From: Tillus elongatus
Lineage: Eukaryota; Arthropoda; Insecta; Coleoptera; Cleridae
Assembly: GCA_964006375.1 (NCBI GenBank)
Contig: OZ023267.1
Span: 39,324,721 to 39,388,720 of the forward strand
DNA: 64,000 bases
Reading direction: 5' to 3'
Positions 1-11,175 of the stretch are shown in pieces. The notes beneath the pieces are model-generated. The model did not search any database, was not told the DNA's origin, and worked only from the letters and a program-made list of their open reading frames with translations. Made by a program: the position numbers and the translations under genes. How positions within the stretch are numbered: position 1 is the stretch's first letter; each line of letters begins with the position of its first letter.

Positions 1-61
1 CAGGGTTTTTTGGGTTATTCAAGTTTCTTCAAAAAATTTAACAGATGAGGTTAATTTAAAA

Positions 62-955
62 AGTCTGGACGCAGCAAGTGCGCTTTGGTAGTGAATTTTC
101 ATAAAAATGCTTTTAATACCAAATACGTGTGTTCTCCTTGAAGAAAGCAGGCATCAAATTGGTTACCAGTATAACCTATATAGTAAAAACGAGGTGCCAT
201 GTTTCATCAAATAAGTTTATTGTCTGAAAATGTACAAAAATTTCCAAAAGTAAACTTAAAGTGTTCCCAAAAATACTCGTTTCTTGATCAACCTTATACG
301 TTAATAGCAAATTGAGCTATTAAAATTTGAAGCCTTATTCAAAATTCGCTACCATAACAAACTTGCTGCGTCCCGAATTTCTTTTCTTACAAACATGCAT
401 TATATTTTAATGGAAAATGCAAAAATGCAATAACAGAAGGCATGTTCGACTAAAAAAAAAAGAAAATTTGCATCACCAACGACTTATGGGCCACCCTGTG
501 ATTGTAGAAATATTTTTTAAGATGTAGCTCAAGACACCCTGTAATTAGTGTATACAATTTTTTTCATATCTTGTATAATAACGTATATATTGAACTTTAT
601 TGATTTTTTACGAAATTCGACAAAAATTATATACCATTAAACGATAAACTCTATAGCTAAGATTACTGCCAAAGCATCAGAGCAAGAATCCGACTTTTTG
701 TCTTTTAACTTACAGAGCTAAATTTTTACGGGTAACTTACCTATAATGATATAAACGCGCGTAGCAAATTTTGTTGTCCTCATTTTGTTATTTCCGGAGA
801 TATACATTTTTTTCGAAAGAACACACAATTTTTCGGGAAAACCTGGACCGATTTTCCTGGATAACGAACTTATTCAAGCCACTTGCAAAAGGAAGGCACC
901 TACCAAATTTCATCAAAATTGGTCCATTATTTTTTGAGTTACTTGCGATGTGTGT
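62..955 (+). mobile_element. Tract element copy 1, truncated at hairpin end
   Basis: Non-autonomous repeat that recurs through the window. It opens with the conserved end CTGGACGCAGCAAGTGCG near 64, and an inverted copy of that end lies at 340-376, so 62-376 on its own looks like a 310-bp MITE. The body then continues to 955 through blocks shared with 6203-7397 (opposite strand) and 29893-31196 (same strand). This copy stops at the point where other copies carry a (TA)n tract and the terminal hairpin. It has no coding capacity. Plus strand is defined here as running from the CTGGACGC end towards the hairpin end. Confidence 0.75.
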
Positions 956-1042
956 CAAGAAAGCATTTTGGGCCCACTACTATTTATCATTTAGTTTCTG
1001 AATTCTTTATTTGTGCCGCAAATAAAAGGTGAAGTTTAAAGC

Positions 1043-1545
1043 TTGGATGATGACACAGCACTTTTTTACGATGGTGATTCACTGAAATCTTTGAAACTAA
1101 AAGTAGAGCAGGGTTTATCGACAACCAAAAAGTTGTTTGATTGTGATTACTTAGCAATAAATGCACAGAAAACACATTATATAACTTTCTCGAATTATGA
1201 TAAAAATCAGCGGCAATATGCATCACTATGGGTTCTCAAAGAGCTAAAGATCAAGACTGTTTAGTCGCAGGAGTATTTGGAATTTGTATTGGACCAACAT
1301 CTAAGATAAGTCAAACATGCTTATCTAATGACAGGATAACTAAAACGTTTCATTCATGGGCGGAAATCCTTAAAATGCTTTCTAACTTTTTAGCACCTAA
1401 AGCTAGGTGGTAGGATCACATCTTCAGTACGTGATAGTTTTATGGGGATGAGCAGCTGCCTGTCCTTTTAAAGTTGCCAACTTTGTCCACAAATAATTCT
1501 TTAGCACAGTGTTTGAAAAAACACGTATTTACCCATCTAAATTGC
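1043..1545 (+). pseudogene. LINE reverse-transcriptase fragment
   Basis: The first frame reads DDDTALFYDGDSL followed by a lysine- and leucine-rich stretch. This fits the reverse-transcriptase motif C block (Y/F-A-D-D) of APE-type LINEs with its first residues degraded. Homology appears to carry on through frameshifts (a YLEFVLDQHLR-like block near 1275) to about 1540. Both ends are missing and stops interrupt it, so it is a dead fragment. The exact clade cannot be told from this length. Confidence 0.55.
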
Positions 1546-1599
1546 TTCTTTCCTAATGTAATATAATGATCCTGGAACAACTATTTGCGTCCAGAATTA

Positions 1600-1765
1600 C
1601 CCAACATCGTATGGTACACAGGACCGACGACTTAACACCCTCTTCGAAGGACGGAACGTGCAGACATTAAACTTGCTCAAACACAATCCCACATCCTCGG
1701 TTAATGTTACTTACAGGATATACTGAAAAAGAATTTAAGGTTTCTACAGTGAATTAAACCAAGGA
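1600..1765 (-). repeat. Degraded SINE copy
   Basis: Minus-strand relic of the SINE best seen at 42555-42910. It keeps the 'ACGGGACCGACGGCTTTACGCCC'-like block in diverged form (1618-1650), the GGAACGTGCAGACATT block and the CCTCGGTTAATGTTA block. The tRNA-like head and the 3' third are not recognisable. Confidence 0.6.
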
Positions 1766-2013
1766 CCTGACCCCTTAGGATATCAGCAAATATAACTAGC
1801 ATTATGCTATTCTTGACAGTGTTCTCTGTGTTCAAGTGCTAAAGGCAACTTAAATATAAGGAAATAATGGTCTTTTAACGCAGTTCAGATCTTAGTAGTG
1901 ACTGTTTCTTCAGTATTTCTCAATTATTTCATCATTCACATTTAACGTCATTTGATGAAATATGTGATTCTAAGATATGGTTATGCGAATTTCTTCAGCG
2001 AAAAAAGGGTCTA

Positions 2014-2592
2014 CTTTTTTTTATTTCAACAGCACACCACGAGGGCTTGCAGCCTAAATACTATCCTACCGTAGGTGTCGACAAGGAGGAAAGAGGCAAC
2101 TTGTTAATTCTGGACTTGAAGGTTTGAAGGTTCGGAGGAGAAGAAAAAACATATTCCGGCAAGGAATTCCACAACTTGGAAGTCCTCGAGACAAAAGAGC
2201 GGGCATAACAAGATGTTCTATGTCTGGTGACCTGGACAGCAAAAGGGTGCATTCGCTCTGTTCCCCTGGTAGATCTGTTGGGGGCAGCAGGTGGAGGAAC
2301 TATGGAAGAAAGCTCCTCTGAGCAGTGCCCGTGCAGATATCTATAAAAAAGAGAGAGAGGTCACCAACGGCACGTCGGTGGGCAACAGATGGCAGCTTTT
2401 GGGTCAGGGTAGGGTCACCGATAAGACGTATAGCTCTCTTCTGAATGGAGTCCAGGATAGCGAGTTTAGAAGCGTCAGCGGCACCCCAGATATGGGAGCA
2501 GTATTCGAGGTTTGGCCTTATTTGTGAAGTACATAAGGTATAGAGATTAGCTGGTGAAAAGTATTTGCGAGCACGGAAGAGGAAACCTACTT
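2014..2592 (-). pseudogene. 5'-truncated LINE copy (same family as 12445-15741)
   Basis: Minus-strand copy of the last 550 bp of the intact LINE at 12445-15741. It covers the C-terminal part of the ORF, including the FVSRTSKLWNSLPEYVF stretch, then the stop and short 3' UTR. It ends in a T-run at 2014-2025, which is the poly(A) tail on the minus strand. Severe 5' truncation with an A-tail is the normal outcome of target-primed reverse transcription. Frames are partly open but the copy lacks endonuclease and polymerase, so it is non-functional. Confidence 0.85.
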
Positions 2593-2726
2593 AAGTTATA
2601 TCAAAGTTTAAGGCCTAATTCAATTTTAATTGCAAATCAGATTGTTTATTGTTGCCCTAGATTGGTGATGAGATTTTATAATAAACGCAGACCTAGTGAC
2701 TATTATTTCGTTTTACAAAAGCTTTT

Positions 2727-2970
2727 TTTTTTCTCCGCAATCGGTTTCGCCATTTACGCATTGCCAGGCAGGCAAAAAATTCAGTTTCATTCTGCCTGAC
2801 GATGCCGTAAAAATGTGACTCTGGTGGCAGAGAAAAAAATCAATATTTGTAAAACTAGACAAAATGTATTTCTAGTTTTAATTTTCTCCTGCTTGACGAT
2901 GTCGTTAAAGATGAAACCGGTTACAGAGGAGAAAACAAATATTTGTGAAACCAGAGAAAAAGTCGCTAAG
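2727..2970. repeat. Short direct and inverted repeat cluster
   Basis: Two direct copies of a unit of about 95 bp lie side by side (about 2790-2870 and 2888-2965). They share CTGCYTGACGATGYCGT and an AATATTTGTRAAAC block. A partial inverted copy lies at 2727-2770 (CTCCGCAATCGGTTTCGCC against GATGAAACCGGTTACAGAGG). Similar scraps occur near 7590-7650 and 32590-32650. I do not recognise the family. Confidence 0.45.
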
Positions 2971-4044
2971 TGTGGATTTAATACAAACATATCAAATTTA
3001 TTAGGTTGCTATTATGAAAATGCAGTAGCACTAAAGCAATTGACGCCAGTTTTCCTGGTGAAAGAACCGTACGTCCTAAAATTGCATTGTTATAAATAAA
3101 TTTTCTCCTGGGTGTAGTTATAGGTGCCCACCATAAGGTCAAGGCTTCAAATACTTAAGATGTTTGAACTTGAGAAAAATATATTTATAGTGTTAAATAG
3201 AACCATTTTCAGACAACAGGTTGTTAGAGATCACGGGTTCGATTCCCCATAAATATGTTAAAGCATTGTGCTTAAGACTGAAACAGCCTTAACAAAAAAG
3301 ATTTTCAAGACGATAAAACTATCTTCTATGTTGAAACAAGTATTTTAATCTGACGTTTTAATGCGTAATGTTGTCAAAACATTAGCTCAAGCAGTTTAAC
3401 ATGGATTTTCAGTTCAAACAACTCGAAACGCATTTAGGTCAATAACTTAATACTACGATAACAAATATAAACGTTTTGTGAGTCACTTTATATATATATG
3501 TAATGATGAATAGACAGTGGTGAATGAAAATCCCACTTCTGACGCGAATCCCATTTCCGACTTGAACAGGATATTTGATTTCAGACAGCCGACAAACAAT
3601 CACCATGTCAATATTCTTTCAATCAGCACAAAACATGTCTGATTCACTGAAAAAATGATTGATTTCGTCTGAAATAGAAGAGAAAACGTGGAACGTAAGT
3701 GTGCAGGAAAACGACAATTATGAAGCGAGGCGTTTTTCTGCAAACCCTGCGACGCTAATTTTCCTCTAATAAGTGGCTCTTTTACTTCGTGCTGGAAAAC
3801 TTACACATGGTGCTTGTGGATTTATCCTAAATTGACATATCGAAATAGCGTTAAAAATTCTTGCGAGTATGTTTGTCTTTTAAAAAGTATTTTTATAATA
3901 AACTAATAATTTGTATTGTTATTTTATCTACTGGACATATATGTATACGCATACCCACATGGCTTTTTTCAATTAAATATTTAACAAAAGGCGATACCTA
4001 AATGTCTAAAAAAACATCGTTACTTTGTTGTGCAACAAAATAGC
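2971..4044. other. Gene-free AT-rich stretch
   Basis: No open frame of interest, no known repeat and no splice-like exon seen. A short (TA) run sits at 3490-3500. The text is not obviously shared with other parts of the window. Confidence 0.5.
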
Positions 4045-5900
4045 TGTTAAAAAAATTCACTAATAACGAGATCACGGGTTTTGGAAAAATTGTGTGTGTG
4101 TGTGTGTGTTTGTGTCACACCGATAACAAACAGTAATGGGCCGATTTTGATGAAATTGGCAGGTTCCGTCCTTTTGTTAGTGGGTTGGATAAGTTCATTC
4201 ATTTCAGCAACAAACATTATCTCCGAAAATAATGGAACTATAACAACCAAAGGGATATGGTCATTTTACATTGGGTTTAGGGATGACCACTTTTTTTAGT
4301 GGCCAGGAATAAAACTAGCATACTTTGTTAATACCTCATACAACATGTGTAACAGTGGTAAAAAATTATTTCAAAAGTTCATCGCAGTTGAGATATACAG
4401 GGTGATTCATCAGGTGAGCGACATTCACATCTCGGTAACTATGGCAACTATATCTTTGGGGAAAAACTGTTCGAAAGGTTTTTTCAAGTACAATACAGAT
4501 GATTTTTTTTTATTTTCTTATTCTTGCCACCAGATGTCACTTTTTCGGTTAAAACTTTTTGAAGGCTGTTATCTAAAAATATTGCTATTACAATGTGATC
4601 TTCTATTTACTTTTCCTGAAACCCCGCGTTTTGTTTTATATTTTGTGTCTGAGTTACGAACCTTTTATACAGGGTTTTCACGGGAATCTTTGAGAATGGC
4701 TATCTCCTTCATTATGGGGGCTGCAATGTGATTGAAATGTGGAAATCTGTTTAGCTTTTCACGAGCATCGCTATTCTAACGCAAAAATAAAAACAATTGT
4801 CCATCGAATTGCTGAGATTGGCATATTAAGCTTATTTTTCTAAGTGGAGAGCTAGGTATTTTCTCGGCTAGTTCAACTGCAAATTCGATTGTCCATCTTA
4901 TGATGCTAACACGTTCTAGTCGATTCTGCATAGTTCCAGAGATATCTAGATCTAGATATGCTTGTCCACGGGAATTGTTTACAATAGTCATCTCCGTTAC
5001 TATTGGAGCTACAATGTGATTCAAATGGGCAAAGTTGTTTAACTTTTCACGTGTATCTCGATTCTGACGTCAAAAAACTATTTGCGCTGAGAACTCTCAA
5101 AGGGGTATGGTCATCCTACAGTTGTTTTTGGGATGGACACTTTTATTAGCGGCCACAAATAAAACTAGCATGCCTTAATAGTATTAAATATGTAATAGCG
5201 TTAAAAAATATTTGAAAAGTGCATCGGAGCCGAGATATACAGAGAGATTCCTTAGGTAAGCGACAATCTTATCTATGGCAATAAGTTAATAATATAATCG
5301 AATATATAGGTTGTAACAGCCTTCCAAAAGTTTTAACCGGAAAAGCGTCATCTGGTGGCAAGAATAAGAAATTAAAAATTGTCTCATCTCAATTGTACTT
5401 AAAAAAAACCTTACGAATAGTTTTTCCCCGAAGATCCAGTTCCTATAGTTACCGAGATATGAATGTCGCTATCCTAATGAATCACCCTGTATATCTCGGC
5501 TCCGATGCACTTTTGAAATATTTTTGTACCACTGTTACATATGTTGTATGAGGAACTATCAAAGTGGCCGCTAAAAAAGTGGTCATCCCAAAATGACCAT
5601 ACACCTGTGGTAGGCAGGTTTACATTGTAAAAAGTAAATTATATACCAAAATTTAGATCCCTAAATTAAAAGAAAACAGTTATGGGCATTTAATGAAGAA
5701 AAATATCAGTGCCACTAAAGGTCAGGAAAGACGTAATACCAAAATATTGCATGTGCTAAACAAAATCTATCAAACATTACAAATAATTTTATTTTTTTCC
5801 CGAAAAAGGATCAAGAAGTACGAGAAAAATTACTTTGAAAATTTTATAATTTTTCTCCTGTAGATATCAAATTAGAGATTTAAAACGTGGAAAATTAATA
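4045..5900 (-). mobile_element. Tract element copy 2, split by a foldback transposon
   Basis: 4045-4251 carries the hairpin side (AATTCACTAATAACGAGATC), a (GT)n run at 4091-4110 in place of the usual (TA)n, and the CACACCGATAAC block that always follows the tract. The family resumes at 5603 (GGTAGGCAGGTTTACATTG, then AGTAAATTATATACCAAAA) and runs to about 5900. The two halves join correctly if 4252-5602 is removed, so this was one element before that insertion. Confidence 0.65.
4252..5602. mobile_element. Foldback transposon with long inverted arms
   Basis: The left arm (4252-4575) and right arm (5325-5602) are inverted copies of each other. Both carry the outer block TATGGTCATTTT, a GATGACCACTTTTTTAG block, the CAGGGTGATTCAT block and a CTTATTCTTGCCACCAGATG block. 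A third, direct copy of the left outer arm lies at 5098-5275. A further internal pair of direct repeats lies at 4678-4800 and 4968-5060. There is no transposase, so it is non-autonomous. The ACAGGGTGATTC words inside the arms resemble mariner-type ends, so an older element may be buried within the arms. Confidence 0.65.
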
Positions 5901-6202
5901 ATGTTTACATAAATATTTTATAACCAATACGGTTTCTGAATGGTGAATATTGCAAGAAATGTATATTAGAAGGTTATACATTAATATTTCAAATGTTCTC
6001 ATTGGATTACAATATGTAGGTACTAAAAATGCATCTATAATAGACCTCACATACCTATTACAAATAAATAACAGAAGATCATTATCGGTTATCTGCGTTT
6101 TATTTAGGGGTTTAGGTTTTCCTGGCGTTTCAAACAAAGGAACGTTGCGGGACGTGTGTGCAAATCTCAATGGTGACTGAGTTGAAAAATGTTTTTTTTT
6201 TA
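5901..6202. other. Unassigned AT-rich stretch
   Basis: Carries short open frames on both strands (minus 5895-6329, plus 5950-6180) with no motif I recognise. Flanked on both sides by tract elements. Nothing supports a gene. Confidence 0.4.
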
Positions 6203-7397
6203 CTTTTAGTGAATTTTCGTAAAAAAAATTCACTAATGAAGAGATCCCGACTTTTGAATTTTGAAAAAATTTCTTGAAATGAGCGTTAATTTGGCCCGCT
6301 AGAACACATATATCACACCGATGACTCAAAAAATATTCGGCCGATTTTGACTAAATTGGGTAAATACATTCCTTTTGCAAGTGGCTTGAATAAGTTCGTT
6401 ATCCCGGAAAATCGGCAGAGGTTTTCCCGGAAAAATTTGTGTTTTCTTTCGAAAAAAATATATATCTCCGGAAATAACAAGTAAGGGCAGCAAAATTTGG
6501 TAAAGGGATTTATATCGCTACAGGTAAATTTCTTACCAAAATTTAACTCTGCAGGTCAAAAGACAAAAAAGTTATAGGCATTTAAAGAAAAATAAATTGG
6601 GGTTTTCCTCAAAACGTCTAAGTCGCGATTTAAAACGTCAAAATTGGCAACATTTAGGCAAAGAACTTGAATCTAATACGGGATTATGGAAACAAAATGT
6701 CTCAAGAAGAATGTTTTACAAACCCTGAAGTCTTAGTTTCATCCGTCATTGTCCTTCATTTTACTAAAATGTTTCCAGAAAATTCATTTCAAATAGACCC
6801 TTTCACTGATGCTTGGCAGTAGTTTTAGCTATAGAGTTTATCGTTTAATGGTATATAATTTTTGTCGAATTTTCGTAAAAAATCAATAAAGCTCAATATA
6901 TCCGTCATTATACAAGATATGAAAAAAAATTTGTATACATTAATTATAGGGTATCTTGAAAAATATTTCTACAATCACAGTCGTTGGTGATAAAATTTTT
7001 TTTTAGTCGAACACGCCTTATGTTATTGCATTTTTGCATTTTCAATCGAAATATTATGCATGTTTGTAAGAAAACAATTCTGGACGCAGCAAGTGCGTTA
7101 TGGTAGCAAATTTTGATTAAATGCTTCATAAATTTGGATTGCTAAGTTTGCTATTAACCCATAAGGTTGACCAAGAAGCGAGTTTTTTCGGAAACACTTT
7201 ATGTTTACTTTTGAAAATTTTTGTACATTTTCAAACAATAAAGCTATTTTGATGAAACATGACACATTGTTTCTGCTATATAGGTTATACTGGTAATCAA
7301 ATTTGATACCTGCTTTCTTAAAAAAAAAAAACATATTTTCTATTAAAACATTTTAATGAAAATTCACCACCATAACGCACTTGCTGCATCCAGACTT
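6203..7397 (-). mobile_element. Tract element copy 3, near complete
   Basis: The longest near-complete copy on the minus strand. It starts with the terminal hairpin at 6208-6233 (GTGAATTTTCGT against AAATTCACTAAT). The CACACCGATGACTC block follows at 6314, with no microsatellite tract between the flanking blocks in this copy. A shared body of about 700 bp comes next, and then a 320-bp MITE-like module (7079-7397). That module is bounded by TCTGGACGCAGCAAGTGCG and its inverted copy ACGCACTTGCTGCATCCAGA. No coding capacity. Confidence 0.75.
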
Positions 7398-8198
7398 TTT
7401 TTGTCTTTGTTTCAATTTTAGCTTTATCTGATCAGATGATGTAATCCGAATAATTTTTATGGCGACTGTTTCTTAAAAAAAATCACTAATGAGGGGATAA
7501 GGACTAAGTCAAATTTTAGTAGCAGTTGCCCTTAGTTGGTAAAACCGTTCCATAATTAACACAGAAATTTTTCTGCGACTTCAGAAGTGTTTTCTTCTCT
7601 GTAATCGGTTTCATTTTATCTGTGAAGCCACAGAAATAGTATCTACTTCTGTATTTAGATCAGATTTTGAATATTTTTTAATTTATATATATTAACGAAT
7701 TTTCTTTTTCAAAATTTTCTTTTAATAGCGAATTTTTTTTATAAATAAATTTAACGATTTTTTAAAGAAACATTCGTTACGCATGTTGATGTGAAAACTT
7801 ATTCAACAATGTTTTGATGGAATAATTCTTTTTTTGTCATTAGTGAAAATATGTTACAAACATTTTAAGTTGTTTTTTTGGAGAAAGGTGCTCTTAATAA
7901 ATTTTCTGTGAAAATACCTTTTGAATATTTGGAGGTAACATTTTTTAGATAAGGTTTGTTGATTTTCTTTACTTTTTTTGTAAATTTTTATTGCAGTTTA
8001 GCAAACTATCCTATAATATTTTTTAGCGAATTGTCTGTAAAAAAATGTTTAGCAAATTTTTTTTTTCAAAATAATAAAAATATTGCGATCCATTAGTAGT
8101 AATGTTTTTTCATTCCCCTGAGAAATTTGTGTAGATGTATGTACATAAAGGATTTTGCTGGCACCATGAAATGTTCTAAAGATATGCGCTACAATATA
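7398..8198. other. AT-rich stretch with repeat scraps
   Basis: A degraded hairpin end of the tract element lies at about 7465-7500 (AAAAATCACTAATGAGGGGAT). The rest is T-rich with recurring 'TTAGCGAATTTT'-like words. No gene seen. Confidence 0.45.
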
Positions 8199-8430
8199 GA
8201 GCCTCGGTGGTTCAGAGGTAACAACGTGTGCCTCTGAACCGAAGGGTACTGGGTTCGATCCCAGGGTTCTTCTTTCACTTTTACAGTACAAACTGTAACA
8301 TTAACATCAACCGAGGTTCTGGCTTTGTATTTGAGCAAGTTGAATGTCTGCATGTTCCGCCCTTCGGGGGGGCGTAAAGCCGTCGGTCCCGTGTCCGTGC
8401 AATGTTGGATACGTTAAAGATCCCTTAAAG
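8199..8430 (+). repeat. tRNA-derived SINE, 3'-truncated
   Basis: The head GCCTCGGTGGTTCAGAGGTA resembles a tRNA A box, and TGGGTTCGATCCCAGG at 8250 is an excellent B box, so it should be a pol III promoter of tRNA origin. The shared SINE body follows (ATCAACCGAGGTTCTGGC, then the CGTAAAGCCGTCGGTCCCGTG block). The copy ends near 8428, where the sequence switches to a recombinase-like reading frame. Confidence 0.8.
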
Positions 8431-8673
8431 CGTCATAGGGGCTGGAAATCTACACAGGTAGCTGACGGTTACATTAATCGGTCTATGAGAAACAAGACAG
8501 CAACAGCAGATACTATTGCTAAACAGATAAATAGTAATGAAGCATCTTATTCCTTTACAGCAGCCGAAATTCCAAATATTTGTTTTGAAAAGTCTTCCAA
8601 AGTTATTGATAGTTCACGACCAATTCAGTTTATTAATTGTACTATTACTGATTTTAATATTTTTAACAAATAA
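8425..8673 (+). pseudogene. C-terminal fragment of a tyrosine-recombinase-like protein
   Basis: About 82 codons beginning LKRHRGWKSTQVADGYINRS and ending at a TAA at 8671. The pattern H-x-G-W-x-S-x-x-V-A-x-x-Y resembles the last catalytic segment of tyrosine recombinases (Trp/His position followed by the nucleophilic Tyr). This is how the ends of Crypton-type and related eukaryotic YR proteins read. The rest (PIQFINCTITDFNIFNK) is an asparagine- and isoleucine-rich tail. The N-terminal catalytic Arg and His boxes are absent because a SINE lies directly upstream and fuses in frame. Family assignment is by motif only; it may instead be a captured host YR-like gene. Confidence 0.45.
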
Positions 8674-8719
8674 AGTTGTTCATTAAAAGTTTCAATTTAA
8701 TGAATTAGTCGTAGATGAA

Positions 8720-8849
8720 GTAGAGTATACTACTCGCAATAATGGCTATTATTACCTCGGAATGTTACTCCCTCGCCGCTTTCGCGGCTCGGTTCGTAAA
8801 TATTCCTCGGGTATAATAGCTATCATCATTGACTCGTGGTATAATCTAC
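8720..8849. repeat. 130-bp palindrome with GC-rich tip
   Basis: The left arm (8720-8779, starting GTAGAGTATACTACTCG) and right arm (8784-8849, ending GTGGTATAATCTAC) are imperfect inverted copies. They meet at a perfect GCCGC-TTTC-GCGGC hairpin. The palindrome starts about 47 bp after the stop of the recombinase-like fragment and may be a terminal structure of the same element. Confidence 0.65.
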
Positions 8850-9021
8850 TATTAAAACGCTATGTTAACATTGTATCAGGCAAGTCCAACTCTGGATGAG
8901 ATTATTGATGATATTAACGTTATTTTTCTTTATCTTAGTAAGTCCGCTAGTACTTGCTGATTGAAACCTAAAAATTCCTTTCTTATAGTATTTCCTTAAC
9001 CTTTTGAAAATTGCTTCAAAA

Positions 9022-9340
9022 CATGGAGCCTCCGTGGTCCAGGGATAAGACCGCGTGCCTCTGAACCGAAGGGTACTGGGTTCGGTTCCCAGGATTTCCC
9101 TTTCACTCTTTCAGTACAAACTGGAATAAATTAACATCAACCGAGGTTCTGGCATTGTATTTGAGCCAGTAGAATGTCTGCACGTACCACCCATCGGAGG
9201 GGGTGTAACTCCGTCGGTTCCGTGTCCGTGTTCCTTACAGAAAGGCGGGGGTTCGGAAAAATTTCCAGGATAGTGAGGTGAAACTGCTCCCTGGCGTCGG
9301 TAATTGGCCATAGTCGCGGAAATAGGCCGACGTTAAAGAA
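9022..9340 (+). repeat. tRNA-derived SINE, nearly full length
   Basis: Same family as 42555-42910. The B box is GGGTTCGGTTCCCAGG. The body includes ATCAACCGAGGTTCTGGC, and the 3' domain includes CCAGGATAGTGAGGTGAAAC and AATAGGCCGACGTTAAAGAA. It ends in a CA-rich tail (ACACACACAACACACACA) at 9345-9363. Lacks part of the central 'GATCCCTACCC' block. Confidence 0.85.
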
Positions 9341-9906
9341 ACAAAACACACACAACACACACATGCTCTACAATATAATTTATATTAAGATTGGAATTTC
9401 TATGACATTTTAGTTGATTTTTAAGTTCTGTTACTCTCAATCACATCATGACCCTCAATCATCATATTTGTATCATCAAAATCCACAGATTAAATATATT
9501 TGCCTTTTGAGATATTTCATAATATTGTAAACAATAAAGTAGTGACAAGACATGCATTCTTTATCTTCAACAAAGAATAAACCTTATAGATTTGATAATA
9601 GCAAATTTTATAAGCAACTTTATATTTACCCACTGTCCAATTGTTGTTATCTTTAGAATATAACAAATAAAATATTGACTTTGTTGAGAGAGGCACACCT
9701 TTGCAATATTTAATATTTATCAGATTGCTTCTTTACGTAATTTTATCAGCTTATTCGATACTATTTGCGACAACGTGTTTGAAAGTTTTAGACCATTAAA
9801 CTTTATGGAAACTCGCCCATTTACCAATTCAATTATGACTCTGTGTAATCCAAAGACGCTGTAAAATAGTTCATGCATTCAAACACTATTTATTTGTGAA
9901 TTTCAG

Positions 9907-9953
9907 AAGGTGATAAGTAGGAAAGCAGACCTTCCAGATGCCATGAGTGTTCG
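9907..9953 (+). other. Candidate short internal exon
   Basis: 47 bp bounded by a pyrimidine-rich acceptor ending TTGTGAATTTCAG and a consensus donor GTAAGT. Only one of three phases is open. It reads KVISRKADLPDAMSVR plus two bases; the other two phases hit stops at once. The composition differs from the surrounding AT-rich text. I cannot name the protein, and a chance match to splice signals is quite possible. Confidence 0.25.
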
Positions 9954-10516
9954 GTAAGTTTTTATTACTTGGATTTTTAAGCTTAGATAGCAAGTTATTT
10001 ACTTAAAGGGCATATTTATGCATGTTTGTAACATTTCAAACTATCAATGATAGCAATTTTTAGTATAAATTATCAAGAAGTACCTATAAAATGACATTTC
10101 CACACTTTGAAAATTTTAGTGTGCACATTTATTTTTCATCCACTTCAAAAGTTGTATTAGTAGCTACGCTGTATTGACAAAGTAGTATTGACAAGTAGGG
10201 TTAGAAATGAACCTAATTATATAGATTCTATCCATTTATTTTCCTATTACACTTTAAGTAAATTATTTTATGCATTTAAAAATCTATTGATATTAATCCG
10301 ACCTACAACAAATCGCTGAACTACAACAGCGTATTTGACGCAATTAATAATAACTTGTGTGAAATGCTGATCTAAACAGCAAGAGACTCAAATACTGGTT
10401 TCTGATAAGAAAACGAAAAGATTGATTTAGTATTACTTTTTAAAACTGTTTATAGCACGACACGAAACATTAACCGCCATAATGTTCTCAAGTGTTTCAT
10501 ATCTTGTTATCATATA

Positions 10517-10536
10517 CATACATACATACATACATC

Positions 10537-10613
<77 letters not shown>
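10517..10613. repeat. (CATA)n then (TA)n microsatellite
   Basis: A short CATACATA run followed by about 70 bp of TA repeats. Not flanked by the tract-element blocks seen elsewhere. Confidence 0.95.
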
Positions 10614-10616
<3 letters not shown>

Positions 10617-11118
10617 CTACTTACAAAATACTTACTTAAGGTGCAGGTGTTTTCATATATCCAAGGAAGCCAAACTGTAGTACAGTTTTTTGTCCGAATA
10701 AGGATCTGCATTATTAACAGCATGTCAATCTAAAATTACAAAATTCTAAAATTAATAAATGAAATAAGATATGAATTCAAAAAGATAATGCTCAAGTAAT
10801 AAACAGAAAAAAAAATTCGTAGATTAACTATAAGCACAGTTAAAATGTACTGAAAACAGATAAACACTCCAATCTAATCAAATTTAAAAGACTTTGGATT
10901 AAGCTACAATGAGACATTTAAAATTTAGTGAAATCAAGACAAACTGTTAAACAAAGAGGTGGAAATTGATTACAAATAATAGTTAATTTATTTTGTTACA
11001 GATAATATTTCAAAAGTGTTTTTGTTGATTATATGTATTTATAGAAATATTAAAGTTTATCCTAACCTGTTAAAATGTTATAATATCCAAACGCCCGTAT
11101 TTAAAGTTTGAAAATTAG

Positions 11119-11171
<53 letters not shown>
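11119..11171. repeat. (TA)n microsatellite
   Basis: About 50 bp of TA repeats in otherwise unique AT-rich DNA. Confidence 0.95.

Positions 11172-11175
<4 letters not shown>

Noticed and set aside
8199..8270. A functional tRNA gene
   Set aside because: A and B box resemblance is clear, but the anticodon arm and acceptor stem do not pair, and the sequence continues into the SINE body found at five other places.
8715..8862. Rho-independent terminator or bacterial attachment site
   Set aside because: The genome is clearly eukaryotic. The palindrome is far longer than a terminator and is better treated as part of a mobile element.
10482..10733. Open frames made of Tyr-Ile repeats over (TA)n tracts (also near 26000, 27750, 29250, 36200, 37800, 43500, 46600 and 47250)
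   Set aside because: They are translations of microsatellites. The frame exists only because TA repeats cannot form a stop; there is no start context or conserved flank.
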